Positions 10,855 to 21,480 of a stretch of DNA of 64,000 nucleotides are shown in pieces. The position numbers and the translations under genes are program-made. The notes under the pieces were generated by a model. It saw only the letters and a list, made by a program, of their open reading frames with translations. It made no database searches and was not told where the DNA came from. Each line of letters starts with the position of its first letter. The stretch's first letter is position 1. The DNA comes from Bradysia coprophila (lineage: Eukaryota; Arthropoda; Insecta; Diptera; Sciaridae). The DNA is taken from contig NW_023503493.1 of assembly GCF_014529535.1 (NCBI RefSeq), forward strand, positions 11,874,001 to 11,938,000. The letters run 5' to 3'.

Positions 10855-12588
10855 ATGTGTGGAATTGCTACGATTATAACTTCACTATTCATTGTGTGTG
10901 TGGTGTCTCAGGAAGAAGTGAATCTTATAAGTGAACTGAATAAGTTCTTCAATTTTGATCATAACATCTTTTTGTTGGACTCATCAGTGGATAGAAATCA
11001 ATTTATTCAGGACCAAAATTTCGTGCCACAGACTGTGTACGCTTTGGACGGGAATATTGAAGACGACAACGCCACGGAATTACCAATGGAAATAAATAGC
11101 AAAAATACATTCATGATCGTTGTTCCTGCTTGGAAAGACTTTGAAACTAACTTAAATTTACTGAATCGAATGCAGAAAATGCAACAATTGCAAATCGATA
11201 TGAAAATTGGCATTTTTTTCACACAATATCTACCAAGGGAAGATCCATCACTCGAGATATTATTTAAATGGTGCAAGGAGCAACTGATTGTAAACATTTT
11301 TGCTGCCACATACCCACACAGTGAAGTTAGCTACGGATCTGATCATACTGCGAGACTGTTAAATATTTTCACATTCGATCCGTTCGGAGTCTTTGATGTA
11401 ATAGATGTAACGGGTAGTGCGACAGTTAACAGTTTCTTTCGGAGTTTAGCGTCCAATTTTCAACAATATCAACTGAAACTTGGTGAGCCTTTCGATTCTG
11501 AAGATGAATTTTGGCCTACAATATTGGGTCGTATGAATGCATCGTACACCGTTATCGAACACAACTTTTCAAAACAATCAGAATATTTCGAGAATGGCAT
11601 TCACATTGTACCAGGTTTGCGCGCGCAATTAACTTTGATAGATTTCTCTTTGTACACATTAGAAACTGAGTATATGTCAGTCGTGGTTCCCGCATCTGTT
11701 CCTTATTCCGATTTCTCTGCTTATCTTCAGAACATAACGTCCAACGATCTTTTAGGTTTTTTCATGATTACAATAGCTGCATCTGTGGCGTTTTTGACCA
11801 TGTTCCGGTACATTAAACGGAAACAAATTTTGTTTTTTCAGAGTATGTCTGATGTCATGAACCTTATTCTCAATGACAACGGCTGTATAAAGTACCAGCG
11901 ACTGTACTATGCAGAAGTTTTTACTGTCGTGCCATTAACTTTTGCCGGATTCATTATCGTAAACTTAATTCTGTCGATGTTGCTTGGCCATCTCACGCGA
12001 CCAGTTGATAAACCTCAAATCAATTCACTAGAAGAATTGTACAGGTCTCCGTTTCAAATTCTTGTTGTAACGAAAAGACCGAAAAGCTTAGCAGTAAGCG
12101 TATTTACCGATGTATCGAAAGGAGAAAATTGGAATTGGAACGCTAAAATCAATCTCACCACACACCCATTGGATGACCAATTTGAAGCATATGATAGGTC
12201 AACATCGTATTTTGTAACAGCATCATATGCGGATCTAGTGTTGAGGGTTCAAAAACGATTGAACATTAAGGGCTATCACGATCCACACATTCAGCCCGTA
12301 ATGGTATATAGATCATCCCCCATAGACAAGAAATTTTTGTTTCTTAAGCGATTAAACGAACTAAATCATCGGATAAAAAGTGCTGGTTTGTACGATGAAT
12401 GGCGCCGACGGGTTAGTGCTAGAAAGGAAAGTCAAATTTTAGAGATGAATCGTCAACGTTTCAGTGATTCCGAGAGACATTTTGAAAATAATTTTGAATT
12501 TCCCACATTTATATTTTATGGATGGACTGTTAGTGCCATTGTGCTGGTCATTGAAATCGTGTGGGAGCGTTCGAAACATCGAAAATAA
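10855..12588 (+). CDS. Divergent ionotropic receptor (IR), intronless, 577 aa
   Basis: A single 577-codon ORF with IR architecture: a hydrophobic N-terminus that looks like a signal peptide (residues 1-18), an extracellular region with several N-glycosylation sequons, a first membrane segment at about 299-318 (LGFFMITIAASVAF), a second at about 352-380 (VVPLTFAGFIIVNLILSMLL), a ligand-binding S2 half, and a last membrane segment at about 551-570 before a short basic tail. Invertebrate IRs are variant ionotropic glutamate receptors used as chemosensory cation channels. Absence of introns and strong divergence fit the taste-associated divergent IRs of Diptera rather than the conserved antennal IRs. 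The gene is flanked by repeat DNA and stands alone. The specific ligand cannot be inferred. Confidence 0.8.
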   Translation: MCGIATIITSLFIVCVVSQEEVNLISELNKFFNFDHNIFLLDSSVDRNQFIQDQNFVPQTVYALDGNIEDDNATELPMEINSKNTFMIVVPAWKDFETNLNLLNRMQKMQQLQIDMKIGIFFTQYLPREDPSLEILFKWCKEQLIVNIFAATYPHSEVSYGSDHTARLLNIFTFDPFGVFDVIDVTGSATVNSFFRSLASNFQQYQLKLGEPFDSEDEFWPTILGRMNASYTVIEHNFSKQSEYFENGIHIVPGLRAQLTLIDFSLYTLETEYMSVVVPASVPYSDFSAYLQNITSNDLLGFFMITIAASVAFLTMFRYIKRKQILFFQSMSDVMNLILNDNGCIKYQRLYYAEVFTVVPLTFAGFIIVNLILSMLLGHLTRPVDKPQINSLEELYRSPFQILVVTKRPKSLAVSVFTDVSKGENWNWNAKINLTTHPLDDQFEAYDRSTSYFVTASYADLVLRVQKRLNIKGYHDPHIQPVMVYRSSPIDKKFLFLKRLNELNHRIKSAGLYDEWRRRVSARKESQILEMNRQRFSDSERHFENNFEFPTFIFYGWTVSAIVLVIEIVWERSKHRK

Positions 12589-13849
12589 TTCGAAAAGTTT
12601 GTGCATTAACAGAACATATTCTTTGCTGCATAATGAAATCTCTAACATAACCATAGCGGCTATAGCATTGACTTGACACCGAGTCAAATAGAGTGAAATC
12701 GTTGTTGCATATTGAGATTTTCGTGGTCAGAGACACTTTGTTCTACGTGAAGTGACATTCACAGTCAATATTTGTACTCTAATATTTTGGGTTTCGGGTG
12801 AAGTGCTCTGCTATGAAGTACATTGGAAATTGGATGTTTTTTTGATTGATTGTTTAAAGCGAGGTTTAAAGTTTTGAAAATAAAAATAAAAAAAAAAATT
12901 AAATTAAGGATTCACTCTGACGACTGATGAAAACCATCATCACCGTGAATAAATAATTAGTCGGGATTCGCGGAACGAAATGTTTTCTACTGCGACGATT
13001 TTAAAAAACCTTCAAAATCGAACGAATTTCAATGAATTATATGGTCAACAAACGTAGCGACACATATTTCTACACTAAAAGTTGAAAGAACAGTTGTAAC
13101 GGTTTCTTTTTTCTAAATTAGAAATGGCTTATAACAAGGTCCTAGAATTTATTTAAACGCTTCATAGATACAAGTTCTGCTAGTCCTACGGGAAAATTTT
13201 TCTAATATTTTTTAATGGGTTAGGACTTGCGTCACGGCGCCTTACGAACATGGCACTATGATAATGATAGAACTTGTTTGGTACTGAATAATTTTTCTTT
13301 GTTTTCTATTTCACAATTAATGGTACAATAATCACAAGTGGTGCATTAGCACCAGACCTTTTAAGTAACTCTCTATTATTTAAACAACATTAAATATAAT
13401 TTCTCTCTATACAGAGGAAATACCTCAACAAAGTCGTTCATTTCCGGAACACGTTAGAGAACGTGGTTCCAAGGCACTTCAAGCATGAGGGACAAATTCA
13501 ATAGAGTACTGAAACTGGGCAGTGTATCATACAAGTTTTGGCACTGGAAAAAAATGTTCATACAAATTAGTGCTCTATTTGGCAGATGTCATTGCAATCA
13601 CTTATGCTTGCAGTGCGTTGGTTGTTCCTAACTTATGCAAAAAAAGCTTTTTTAGCGAATTCGATTGTTCGATTTGAAATCTCTCAATCATAAAAACATT
13701 CCTTTAGTATTCGATACTTTTCCAAACGTTAGTCATTTTGCTCACTAAGCCCCTGGGAAATGACCCTCATCGCTCATGTCAATGAAGTATAATATCTCGT
13801 ATTTCGAGGTGCGATGAGTAGAAAAATTTAGCTTAGACATAACAGCATC
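12589..13849. other. Intergenic, one MITE, no gene seen
   Basis: Between the receptor stop and DUF4419 copy 1 there is A-rich sequence at 12870-12900, a family B MITE at 13470-13620, and a diverged piece of the GTGACGC repeat near 13180-13245. No coding signal was found. Confidence 0.6.
13470..13620. mobile_element. Family B MITE, 151 bp, 7-bp TSD
   Basis: Begins CAAGGCACTTCAAGCATG and ends CTTGCAGTGCGTTG. Flanks GTGGTTC and GTTGTTC form a 7-bp target duplication with one mismatch. The internal sequence is the shorter 'type II' relative of the 162-bp copies. Confidence 0.7.
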
Positions 13850-15079
13850 TTACTCCATTAAATACAAACCGCACTGCTCACAGCTCCACTGATCCTTTCC
13901 TGAAACATTAGAAAATCGGAAGTGGGCCAGAGAGCAAATTTTATGGAATTTTTAATTGAACTTACCACGAGTGGTTTCATGCAATTTTTGTACTTCATCA
14001 GCAGTCAATTTGAGACAAATGCACCAACCGATATGCGGTTTCAATGTGCAACCATCTTCCAGCACTTCATAGCCAGTATGACCAGCCAGCATTATACTTT
14101 CATATTCTTCGGTTTCCTCGACGATTTTAACGTCGACAGCGACAATACCAAACGGAATCTTATCAATGTCAATTAATGGCCATGGCCCCGAAATTCGATC
14201 TCCATGCATACGACGTGCCATCACGTTATTACTGTGATCCGTCCAATTACCTTCCACATCGAAGGCAGCGAATGCAGTCAACCATCCACTAATGTAGCTG
14301 GGGCCGGAACCACCTCCAACGTGATTGCAAATACGATTCCAAAATTCGATGTTTGGTTCATCGTTCTTGGCGGCGATAAACTCTTCAAGTATTGTCTTCA
14401 GCATTTCGTACCATTTGTCCAACTTGTACTCCTTCAACTTCTCCAGTCGACTTAGGATGCTTTCCCAGTCGGATAGTGTTCCTTCTAAAGTAACGTATGG
14501 AATGCCACACAAAAGGAGACAAGTATAATCAAAGTACTTTTTCGTCGTTGCCATGAAGGCAATTCCACACGAAATCATGTCCGCGGTGGTAGTTGTTGAA
14601 AAATTGGGCAAAATCCAATTTTTCACCGTTTTATCCACGAGATTCTCGTCGATTTTCTCCGTCATTTTCGTCACGAACAGGTCATAGGGTGCTGCACGAA
14701 GTGTTCCATCGATTGCAACGACAAGTTCTTTCTTCCCTTCAAAATTGACAAATTGATTGCGGAACTCTTCAGCATTCTTATTGATATAAAACGAGAATTG
14801 AGTCAATATAGCCGTCCAAATGTCATCAGGACGAATGATCAGATTGTGGTGGTTGTTATAGCAATCGATTACGGTTCGGACAAATCCGTTATTGCTAGGT
14901 CGTACCATCGTAGAGCACTGAGACTCCATGAGCACTTCAATACAATGGTTTTGCTTGTACGTTTCTGTATGCGTACAAATCGATGTTTTTGTTGATGTTA
15001 CATCGAGAAAATCTGTATAGCTCTCTGCATTGTTGTCTGCGACTCGGAATTTGGTCGAGGAACTCGTAGAGCTATCCAT
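13850..15079 (-). CDS. DUF4419 protein, copy 1, 387 aa
   Basis: Exon 1 is 15079-13966 and exon 2 is 13899-13850, with a 66-bp intron. The core shows the DUF4419 hallmarks: VIRPDDIWTAILTQFSFYIN, NWILPNFSTTTTADMI, a CGIP-VTLEGTLSDWESILSR block, and GGGSGPSYISGWLTAF. The product is of unknown function; the family is best known from fungi, amoebae and scattered bacteria. The last exon adds WSCEQCGLYLME, a CxxC knuckle seen in all six genes. I start at MDSSTS because the other copies begin at the matching position; an in-frame ATG at 15274 would add 65 residues with a hydrophobic segment (WIITVVAVVDVCVL), which may be 5' leader. Copies 1 and 6 share an 8-12 residue insert (HSNNVMARRM) and form one subfamily. 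Confidence 0.85.
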
Positions 15080-15677
15080 CATCTCTTCAATGTAAGTTAA
15101 AACTTTAAAATTACAATTTACTTTCCCGATGACTATAAATGTTTTATGACATAAGACACAAACATCAACAACAGCAACAACAGTGATGATCCAATACGGA
15201 TTTATTTTGACTTCTAATCCATATGTGCAGATGTTGTCATCTGTAAGATTTGAATTTAAAATTGCTGGAAACAAGCAACTTTCGGAACGTTTCTTTCCTA
15301 ATCACTCTAACGACTTCGAAATATTGTTGTCTCACTCGCATTTATGACAACTCAAAGTAACTGGGAAATGAAAGTGAAATTGTTAAATATTATAAAATTC
15401 AGTGCACGAGTTAAATTGCCCACCCACAGATAAAAGAAGGTGCGATACGCTAAATATTTTTAGTGCAAGAAAGTATCTGCATGCTAGGTTCTGAAAGGCC
15501 AATGTTACGAAGGCAGCTGCAGTAAATGTTAAACGGTTCAGTGGATATTTTCCATATAAATTATTTGAAGCATAGCATCAGTGCTATGTTTGAAGGCATT
15601 CGCTTTCTATGTAACTCTTACTCGTAGATATTCTAATAGTTGCCAATTCACAACTTTAAAAATATCGCATGTCCTAT

Positions 15678-16231
15678 TATCCCGGCAAAAACTCTTTCAG
15701 AGCAAAGTTGGACGCAGTCTACAGTCTATATGTGTGATAACTTCTAAAACAAGTGATATCGCTAGAGGTGACGCTGTCAGCGTCGTTACGCAAAATTGAA
15801 TTTCACAGCCAATTAATTGAAATTAGCTGATCTAGTTTTCCAAACCATTCGCCAATTTTTTTTTTCAGAAAAAATTTTAACCAACAGAATTTTGACTGAA
15901 AAATTTTCAACAAAAAATTCTGCGTCGCATGTGGCAGATTAAATGTTCTCGTAGGTTTGTCCGTGAGCATCTGCCACTTTGCGACGCAGAATTTTTTGTT
16001 GAAAATTTTTCAGTCAAAATTCTGTTGGTTAAAATTTTTTCTGAAAAAAAAAATTGGCGAATGGTTTGGAAAACTAGATCAGCTAATTTCAATTAATTGG
16101 CTGTGAAATTCAATTTTGCGTAACGACGCTGACAGCGTCACCTCTAGCGATATCACTTGTTTTAGAAGTTATCACACATATAGACTGTAGACTGCGTCCA
16201 ACTTTGCTCTGAAAGAGTTTTTGCCGGGATA
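15678..16231. repeat. 554-bp near-perfect palindrome (fold-back element)
   Basis: Left arm 15678-15939 and right arm 15970-16231 are reverse complements with no mismatch that I can find over the outer 251 bases, including equal runs of ten T/A at 15856 and 16044. One indel occurs near the centre, leaving a loop of about 30 bases. The arms contain TTGCGACGCAGAATTTTTTG and GTGACGCTGTCAGCG, tying it to the GTGACGC family found at 4180, 25000, 36000 and 48800. No coding capacity. Confidence 0.85.
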
Positions 16232-17290
16232 TCAGTCGTTTTAGAAGTTAAGTCGGAAGTTGACGAAAATTAGAGGTGTGTGCCGGTTTTAAAAGAGTCG
16301 GCGGCGGTGCGCCGACTGGTAAGGGATCGGCGGCGGCTAAATTATTTCAGAACGGCACATTGACTTAGTGTCAAACTTCGAAAGAACTCAGCTAATAACA
16401 TTGTGATGCTGAGTTGCATAAAGTTGTTTTGGTAACACGCTAATACGTACCAATGATGAAATGGTCCATAATTGTGAACAAAAATAGTGTTGATAATCAA
16501 GGCTCCACATTTTGTCTCTTTTTATACACTTTAGGATATGCAAAAATTTCAAAAGTCTTTTTGTTACGCTAATTTTGCACATCTTTGATTTGAAATGTTT
16601 CAAGTATGTGCATGTTGTCAAAATTCGCAATAGTAAAGTCTACCTCTACACAGTAATCTTTGCATAAAATGCGTAATGTGCAGTGCCGCATCTAGTATAC
16701 TCATACTCAGTGCTCCGGATCATTCTAACCTAGCGCACTTACGATCTATATCCATAGGATACCAATATTAGTTGTAAGACGCCGCTCAATGAAACCATAT
16801 TTTACTTTGAAGTAAAATGTTGGTGCAATATTACGTCTTCTTGTGAAGATGTGACACTGTTAATTTTTTAAGTTATGGACTATGTATGTATGCAAATGAT
16901 TTTATTCTGCTGCTATTTTGAGCATAAAAATGTTTATACTAATTATGCAAAAATAAAAGATATCAATAAATATCGTTTCATCTATAAATTTATTCATTAC
17001 TTCATATGAAACCTTGAAATATGTTTATGAACATTGTAAGAGTAACATTTGAAGTCGTATTCCAAATTTTTATTAAAATCGTTGTAAATGTTGCACACAT
17101 TACAAATGCAAATAATATGAAAACCTAAATTCTATATAACTTAACGTGTAGAAACGCTTTCATAGAAGAGAACATATACATTTTTAGCCAAACGTGGCCA
17201 ACGTTTTGTCGTTAAGTTTGTATCATTGAGAAGGTGTCATTGATTCCGAATTGTAATGTAAGCTGTGTAGTGACCGCTATGTTGACTATT
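16232..17290. other. Spacer, nothing recognised
   Basis: AT-rich sequence with a possible hAT-like MITE scrap near 16682 (CAGTGCCGCATCTAG). No ORF of coding character. Confidence 0.5.
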
Positions 17291-17292
17291 AC

Positions 17293-17742
17293 CTGAAAAT
17301 TTGACGAAATTCGAAAATTTGACGAAATTTTAAAATTTAACGAAAATCGAAAATTTGAAGAAAATCGAAAATTTGACGAAAATCGAAAATCTGACTAAAT
17401 TTGAAAATTTGACGAAATTTGAAAATTTGACTAAATTCGAAAATTTGACGAAATTTGAAAATTTAACGAAAATCGAAAATTTGAAGAAAATCGAAAATTT
17501 GACGAAAATCGAAAATTTGACGAAATTCGAAAATTTGACGAAATTTGACGAAATTCGAAAATTTGACGAAATTCGAAAATTTGACGAAATTCGAAAATTT
17601 GACGAAATTCGAAAATTTGACGAAATTCGAAAATTTGACGAAATTTGACGAAATTTGAAAATTTGACGAAATTTGAAAATTTGACGACATTTGAAAATTT
17701 GACGAAAATCGAAAATTTGACGAAATTCGAAAATTTGACGAA
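17293..17742. repeat. 18-bp minisatellite (GAAAATTTGACGAAATTC)n
   Basis: About 25 tandem copies of an 18-bp unit with T/C and C/T variants and occasional 9-bp half units. Because the unit length is divisible by three, it produces long open frames on both strands with monotonous KFENLT or FVKFSN repeats. These are not genes. Confidence 0.9.
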
Positions 17743-17744
17743 GA

Positions 17745-18020
17745 ATGGAATGCTTTATCTGCCACCATTCAAGAAATATCTCCAAAACCCCAATTGACCC
17801 ACCCATTTCCAACTTTCGACATTTTTCGCAAATGCCCTTCTTTTCTACTCGTAAAACTCTGAGACTTTGCCGAAGAAAGTAACTCTCTATCTGCCACCAT
17901 TCAATGAATACCTCTAAAAACATAATTGACCCACCCATTTCCAACTTTCGACATTTTTCACATATGCCAATGTGTTCTACTCGTAAAACTCTGAGACTTT
18001 GCCGAAGAAAGTAAATCTCT
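17745..18020. repeat. Tandem duplication of about 130 bp
   Basis: Two adjacent copies share CTATCTGCCACCATTCAA-like starts, TTGACCCACCCATTTCCAAC and CTCTGAGACTTTGCCGAAG. They follow directly on the minisatellite. Confidence 0.7.
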
Positions 18021-18039
18021 ATCTCTCATAAGCCAAAAA

Positions 18040-18620
18040 ATATTAGTCCTTTCATCCTACGCTCGAGTAGCTCAAAATTTGGTCACTCTGACCACTCTAG
18101 CTCAACCAAATCTGCACCAATTTTTCTATTTTTTTTTTGTTCGATTCGTGTGGCGAATACCTTTCATTTGATGGGTCACACGCCCCTGCAGGTTTCAATA
18201 CAGCTGAGCTACAGCTGAAAACGTGTTCCCGACCCTCGAAAACCACACTCAGAAACCACTTCGAGGCCAATAAAACAAAATTCTGGTTTTTCCTGGGGTA
18301 GTGGCGTATCACATTTTCATTTTTATGCCCACCCTGAGGTTCCTGCAAAATTTCATGGAGATTGGCTGACTAGTTTCCGAGATCGACCGTCGATAGATAG
18401 ACAGATAGACAGATAGACAGATAGACAGATAGAAACATACAGAGTAAGTTTAAATATTTTGATTGTTTGGAAAACGTTAATTTGGTGCATTTTCTATCAA
18501 AATGACCAACTTCAAAACGATGTATCTCCGGCAATTTTAAAGTTACATAGTCGAGTGATAGCTCGTTTTGCTCGTATTTGAAGCGCGAATAAGATAGAAT
18601 AGGATTTGTGGTGATACAGG
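18040..18620. repeat. Dispersed repeat with GATAGACA microsatellite
   Basis: The block runs from a region rich in short motifs to TTTCCGAGATCGACCGTCGA, then an (ACAGATAG)n microsatellite at 18391-18432, and ends with GAGTGATAGCTCGTT. The GTGATAGCTCGTTG motif recurs at 37150 and 50205, so this is part of an interspersed repeat family whose internal microsatellite varies. Confidence 0.55.
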
Positions 18621-18839
18621 CCAAAGGAAAGAAACTTAAATTCTCGCCTATATATAGGCGCGTCTCAAAAAAATTTCTTCGTTCTTTTTTTGGAAGTTAG
18701 ACTGCGTCAAGTCCTCCGCTATCGCTCCGGACATGATATCGATTAGTCGCATCTCCAGAAACTTTGAGATACACCGAAAGATATGCAGAAAAAAGTTCAC
18801 TAAATGAACGTTATTCGAACGAGAAATCATGATTAACAA

Positions 18840-19001
18840 CAACGCACTTCAAGCAAAAGCGGTACTCTAAATAGGGTACTGAAACTTGACAGTGGTCCAT
18901 ACAAAATTTTGCACTGTAAAAAGAGTGGGGATAAAATTTAATACAAAATAGTACTCTATTTGGCAGCTGTCATTAATAGCACTTTTGCTTGAAGTTCGTT
19001 G
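18840..19001. mobile_element. Family B MITE, 162 bp, 7-bp TSD
   Basis: Starts CAACGCACTTCAAGCAAAAG and ends TGCTTGAAGTTCGTTG. The 7-bp flanks TTAACAA and TTAAAAA differ at one position. It contains a C-to-T-like change in the right terminal repeat but is otherwise nearly identical to the copy at 39076 in opposite orientation. Confidence 0.8.
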
Positions 19002-19174
19002 TTAAAAATGTTGTATATTGAAGGAAGGCAGACATTCTCTGCTGACATTCTTTTATGGTTTCATCGTAACATTCGTTGTCCATAGTTACTGTTCTCTTAC
19101 TTCGCTGTAGATTTCTTTCTTTAATTGAAAAATAATAAGTTTCTAGAATGGTATGGAGTTCGGCCATCGCTGAT

Positions 19175-19474
19175 TCAATAGATTAACATTGGCTCGTATG
19201 TGTTTTTTCTTGTAGGTGGAAGTTTAGGATAGGAATAACGATACTTAAATGCTTTTTGATCTAAATAACATCCGGATTGCTTTTTTTGTCCCTCGTTATA
19301 AAGAATACTTTTCTCGAATACACTGACCAAACGACTATTTAGAATACTAGCTTCTTTCTTGCTATGTCCTGTCTTTATGGAGATCGAATTATAGCTGCTA
19401 GCATCAAGGTCAGCCTCAGCATAATCACGTTGAATCATAACAGGAATTTCAGTACATGATGAAAGGGAAAACAT
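19175..19474 (-). CDS. Hypothetical ORF, 99 aa, possibly a gene remnant
   Basis: A 99-codon ORF begins MFSLSSCTEIPVMIQRD and has mixed composition unlike the surrounding AT-rich noise; a second minus-strand ORF in another frame follows at 19167-18973. Its upstream end abuts sequence duplicated near 34130 beside DUF4419 copy 5. I do not recognise the protein. It may be an exon fragment carried by the segmental duplication or chance. Confidence 0.2.
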   Translation of the reverse strand: MFSLSSCTEIPVMIQRDYAEADLDASSYNSISIKTGHSKKEASILNSRLVSVFEKSILYNEGQKKQSGCYLDQKAFKYRYSYPKLPPTRKNTYEPMLIY

Positions 19475-19731
19475 TTCTCTTTATTTCATGAGTAATTTTC
19501 TACAGCAAATTGTTATCACATAAATGGCAGCAAAAAATATAAAATTAAATCCCAGGCACCGTATGATGGGCGTTGTTAAAGCTTAGCACCAGAACATAAG
19601 ACGTAAGTCTACAATTTAGTTAGGTTAGTAAATAGGTTATAGTAAGTACAATTTTTCGTAAATTAAAAGTTTGAAAAAGATAATATTTCAATGGGAGATG
19701 AGAGAGACAGACAGTGTCGATCCTGTGATTT

Positions 19732-20936
19732 TTACTTCTCCAAATGCAGTCCGCACTTCTCACACCGCCACCGGCCCTCTCCTGAAATATGTTTAAACGG
19801 GAAATGAGTCAAACTGCAAACTTTATGCATCCTCAATCCAACTTACCGCGAGCGGTTTCATGAAATTTTTCCACTTCAGCGGCAGACAATTTTAGAGAAA
19901 TACTCCAACCGATTTGTGGTTTCAGTGTGTAATTATCACGTAACACTTCGAAACCAGTATGTCCTGCAAACATTACGCTTTCATACGTTACGTCTCCTTC
20001 GACGATTTTCACGTCAACGGCTACGATACCAGTAGGAATCTTATCCATGTCAATTACTGGCCAAGGTCCTACTTCATATTCCTGACTACCATGATCCGTC
20101 CAATTACCTTCCACATCGAAAACAGCGAATGCAGTCAACCATCCACTAATGTAGCTGGGGCCGGAACCACCTCCCAAGTTGTTGCAAATACGATTCCAAA
20201 ATTCGACGTTTGGTTTATTGTTCTTGGCGGCGATGAACTCTTCCAGAATTGGTTTCAGCATCTCGTACCATTTGTCCAACTTGTAATCCTTCAACTTCTC
20301 CAGTCGACTAAGGATACTTTCCCAGTCGGCTAGTGTTCCTTCTAAAGTAATGTATGGAATGCCACACATAAGACAACATGTAAATTCAAAGTACTTTTTC
20401 ATCGTTGCCATGAACACAATTCCACAAGAAATCATGTCCTCGGTGGTGGTTGTTGAAAAATTTGGCAAAATCCAATTTTTCACCGTTTTATCCACGAGAT
20501 TCTCGTCGATTTTCTCCGTCATTTTCGTCACGAACAGGTCATAGGGTGCTGCACGAAGTGTTCCACCGATGGTAACAACAAGTTCTTTCTTCCCTTCAAA
20601 ATTGACAAATTGATTGCGGAACTCTTCAGCATTCTTATTGATATAAAACGAGAATTGAGTCAATATAGCCGTCCAAATGTCATCAGGACGAATGACCAGG
20701 TTGTGATGGTCGTTGTAGCAATCGATTACGGTTCGGATAAATCCATTATTGCTGGGGTGCGCTCTCGAAGAGTACGGGGACTCCATTAATACTTCCGTAC
20801 AATGGTTTTGATTATACAATTGCGATTGTAAGCAAATTGATGTTTTCTCGGCAGTTTTCTTTTCGGAGAAACTTTTGAAACATTCAGGTTTCTTGCCTGA
20901 TACACGGAATTTAGTGGAGTTCGTGGAGTCACTCAT
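19732..20936 (-). CDS. DUF4419 protein, copy 2, 379 aa
   Basis: Exon 1 is 20936-19847 and exon 2 is 19781-19732; the 65-bp intron has a GTAAGT donor and TTTCAG acceptor. The start MSDSTNSTKFRV is shared with copies 4 and 5, although an in-frame ATG lies 12 codons upstream. RPDDIW is at residues 83-88. The last exon encodes RWRCEKCGLHLEK, placing the CxxC cysteines at 370 and 373. The core includes the FSTTTTEDMISCGIVFMAT and SGWLTAFAVFDVEGNW blocks. No signal peptide or membrane segment is present, so the protein is probably intracellular. Function unknown. Both flanks are duplicated around copies 3-5. Confidence 0.88.
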
Positions 20937-21480
20937 CGTGATTGAAATTAATTTATTTTTTGTATTTCCCATTGAGCTCTATTCAGTTAACTTTCTGCGT
21001 CGTATTTAGTGTTTTTATGATTCTTAAGACCGATGTCAGTGGTTGGTGCAATGACATTGTAACCAAACAAAGTGTATCGAGTTTAGCTTAGCTATGCCCA
21101 CAAATATCTGGTCCATATGTGCAGTTATAATATGTGAGATAATAGTATGTAACTAATCGAATTTTAGCACTTAATCTCGGTAGGGACTATATTAGTAACC
21201 AGCATGAGACACTAAAAAAATCATAAAAAAACCTTGGTTCTAAAGACAGATACGATAGCAGCTGGCACCCAAATTACTCTCATTTCATCTGTCGTCGGTG
21301 ACGGAGTGCGGTATGTATTTACTAAAAAAAATCAACATTTATTACTCCAGAGGGTTTGTTCAACTTTAAGTTTTAGGAACAACACTTTGTGTGCGGAAGC
21401 AACACATTTTGTTCAATCAATTCTAGACAAAATAGTACTTTTCTTAAATAAGTGACGAAAGGTGTCTACCCGTCATTAAT
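20937..21480. repeat. Segmentally duplicated 5' flank, unit 2
   Basis: This region, upstream of copy 2, matches 23987-24520 and 28376-29045: shared blocks include GCGTCGTATTTAGTG, GACCGATGTCAG, AGGGACTATATTAGTAA and TCGTCGGTGACGGAGTGCGG. It retains empty sites for the two MITEs inserted in unit 4. Promoter elements are likely within it but cannot be pinpointed. Confidence 0.75.

Noticed and set aside
13922-14528. Plus-strand ORFs antisense to the DUF4419 copies (also near 19959, 23009, 27398, 34629 and 38001)
   Set aside because: The repeated MIRPITFHIE-type peptides only mirror the conserved DUF4419 coding strand.
17330-17944. 204-residue minus-strand ORF with FVKFSN repeats and overlapping plus-strand ORF
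   Set aside because: Both are translations of an 18-bp tandem repeat; no unique coding sequence or start context supports a gene.
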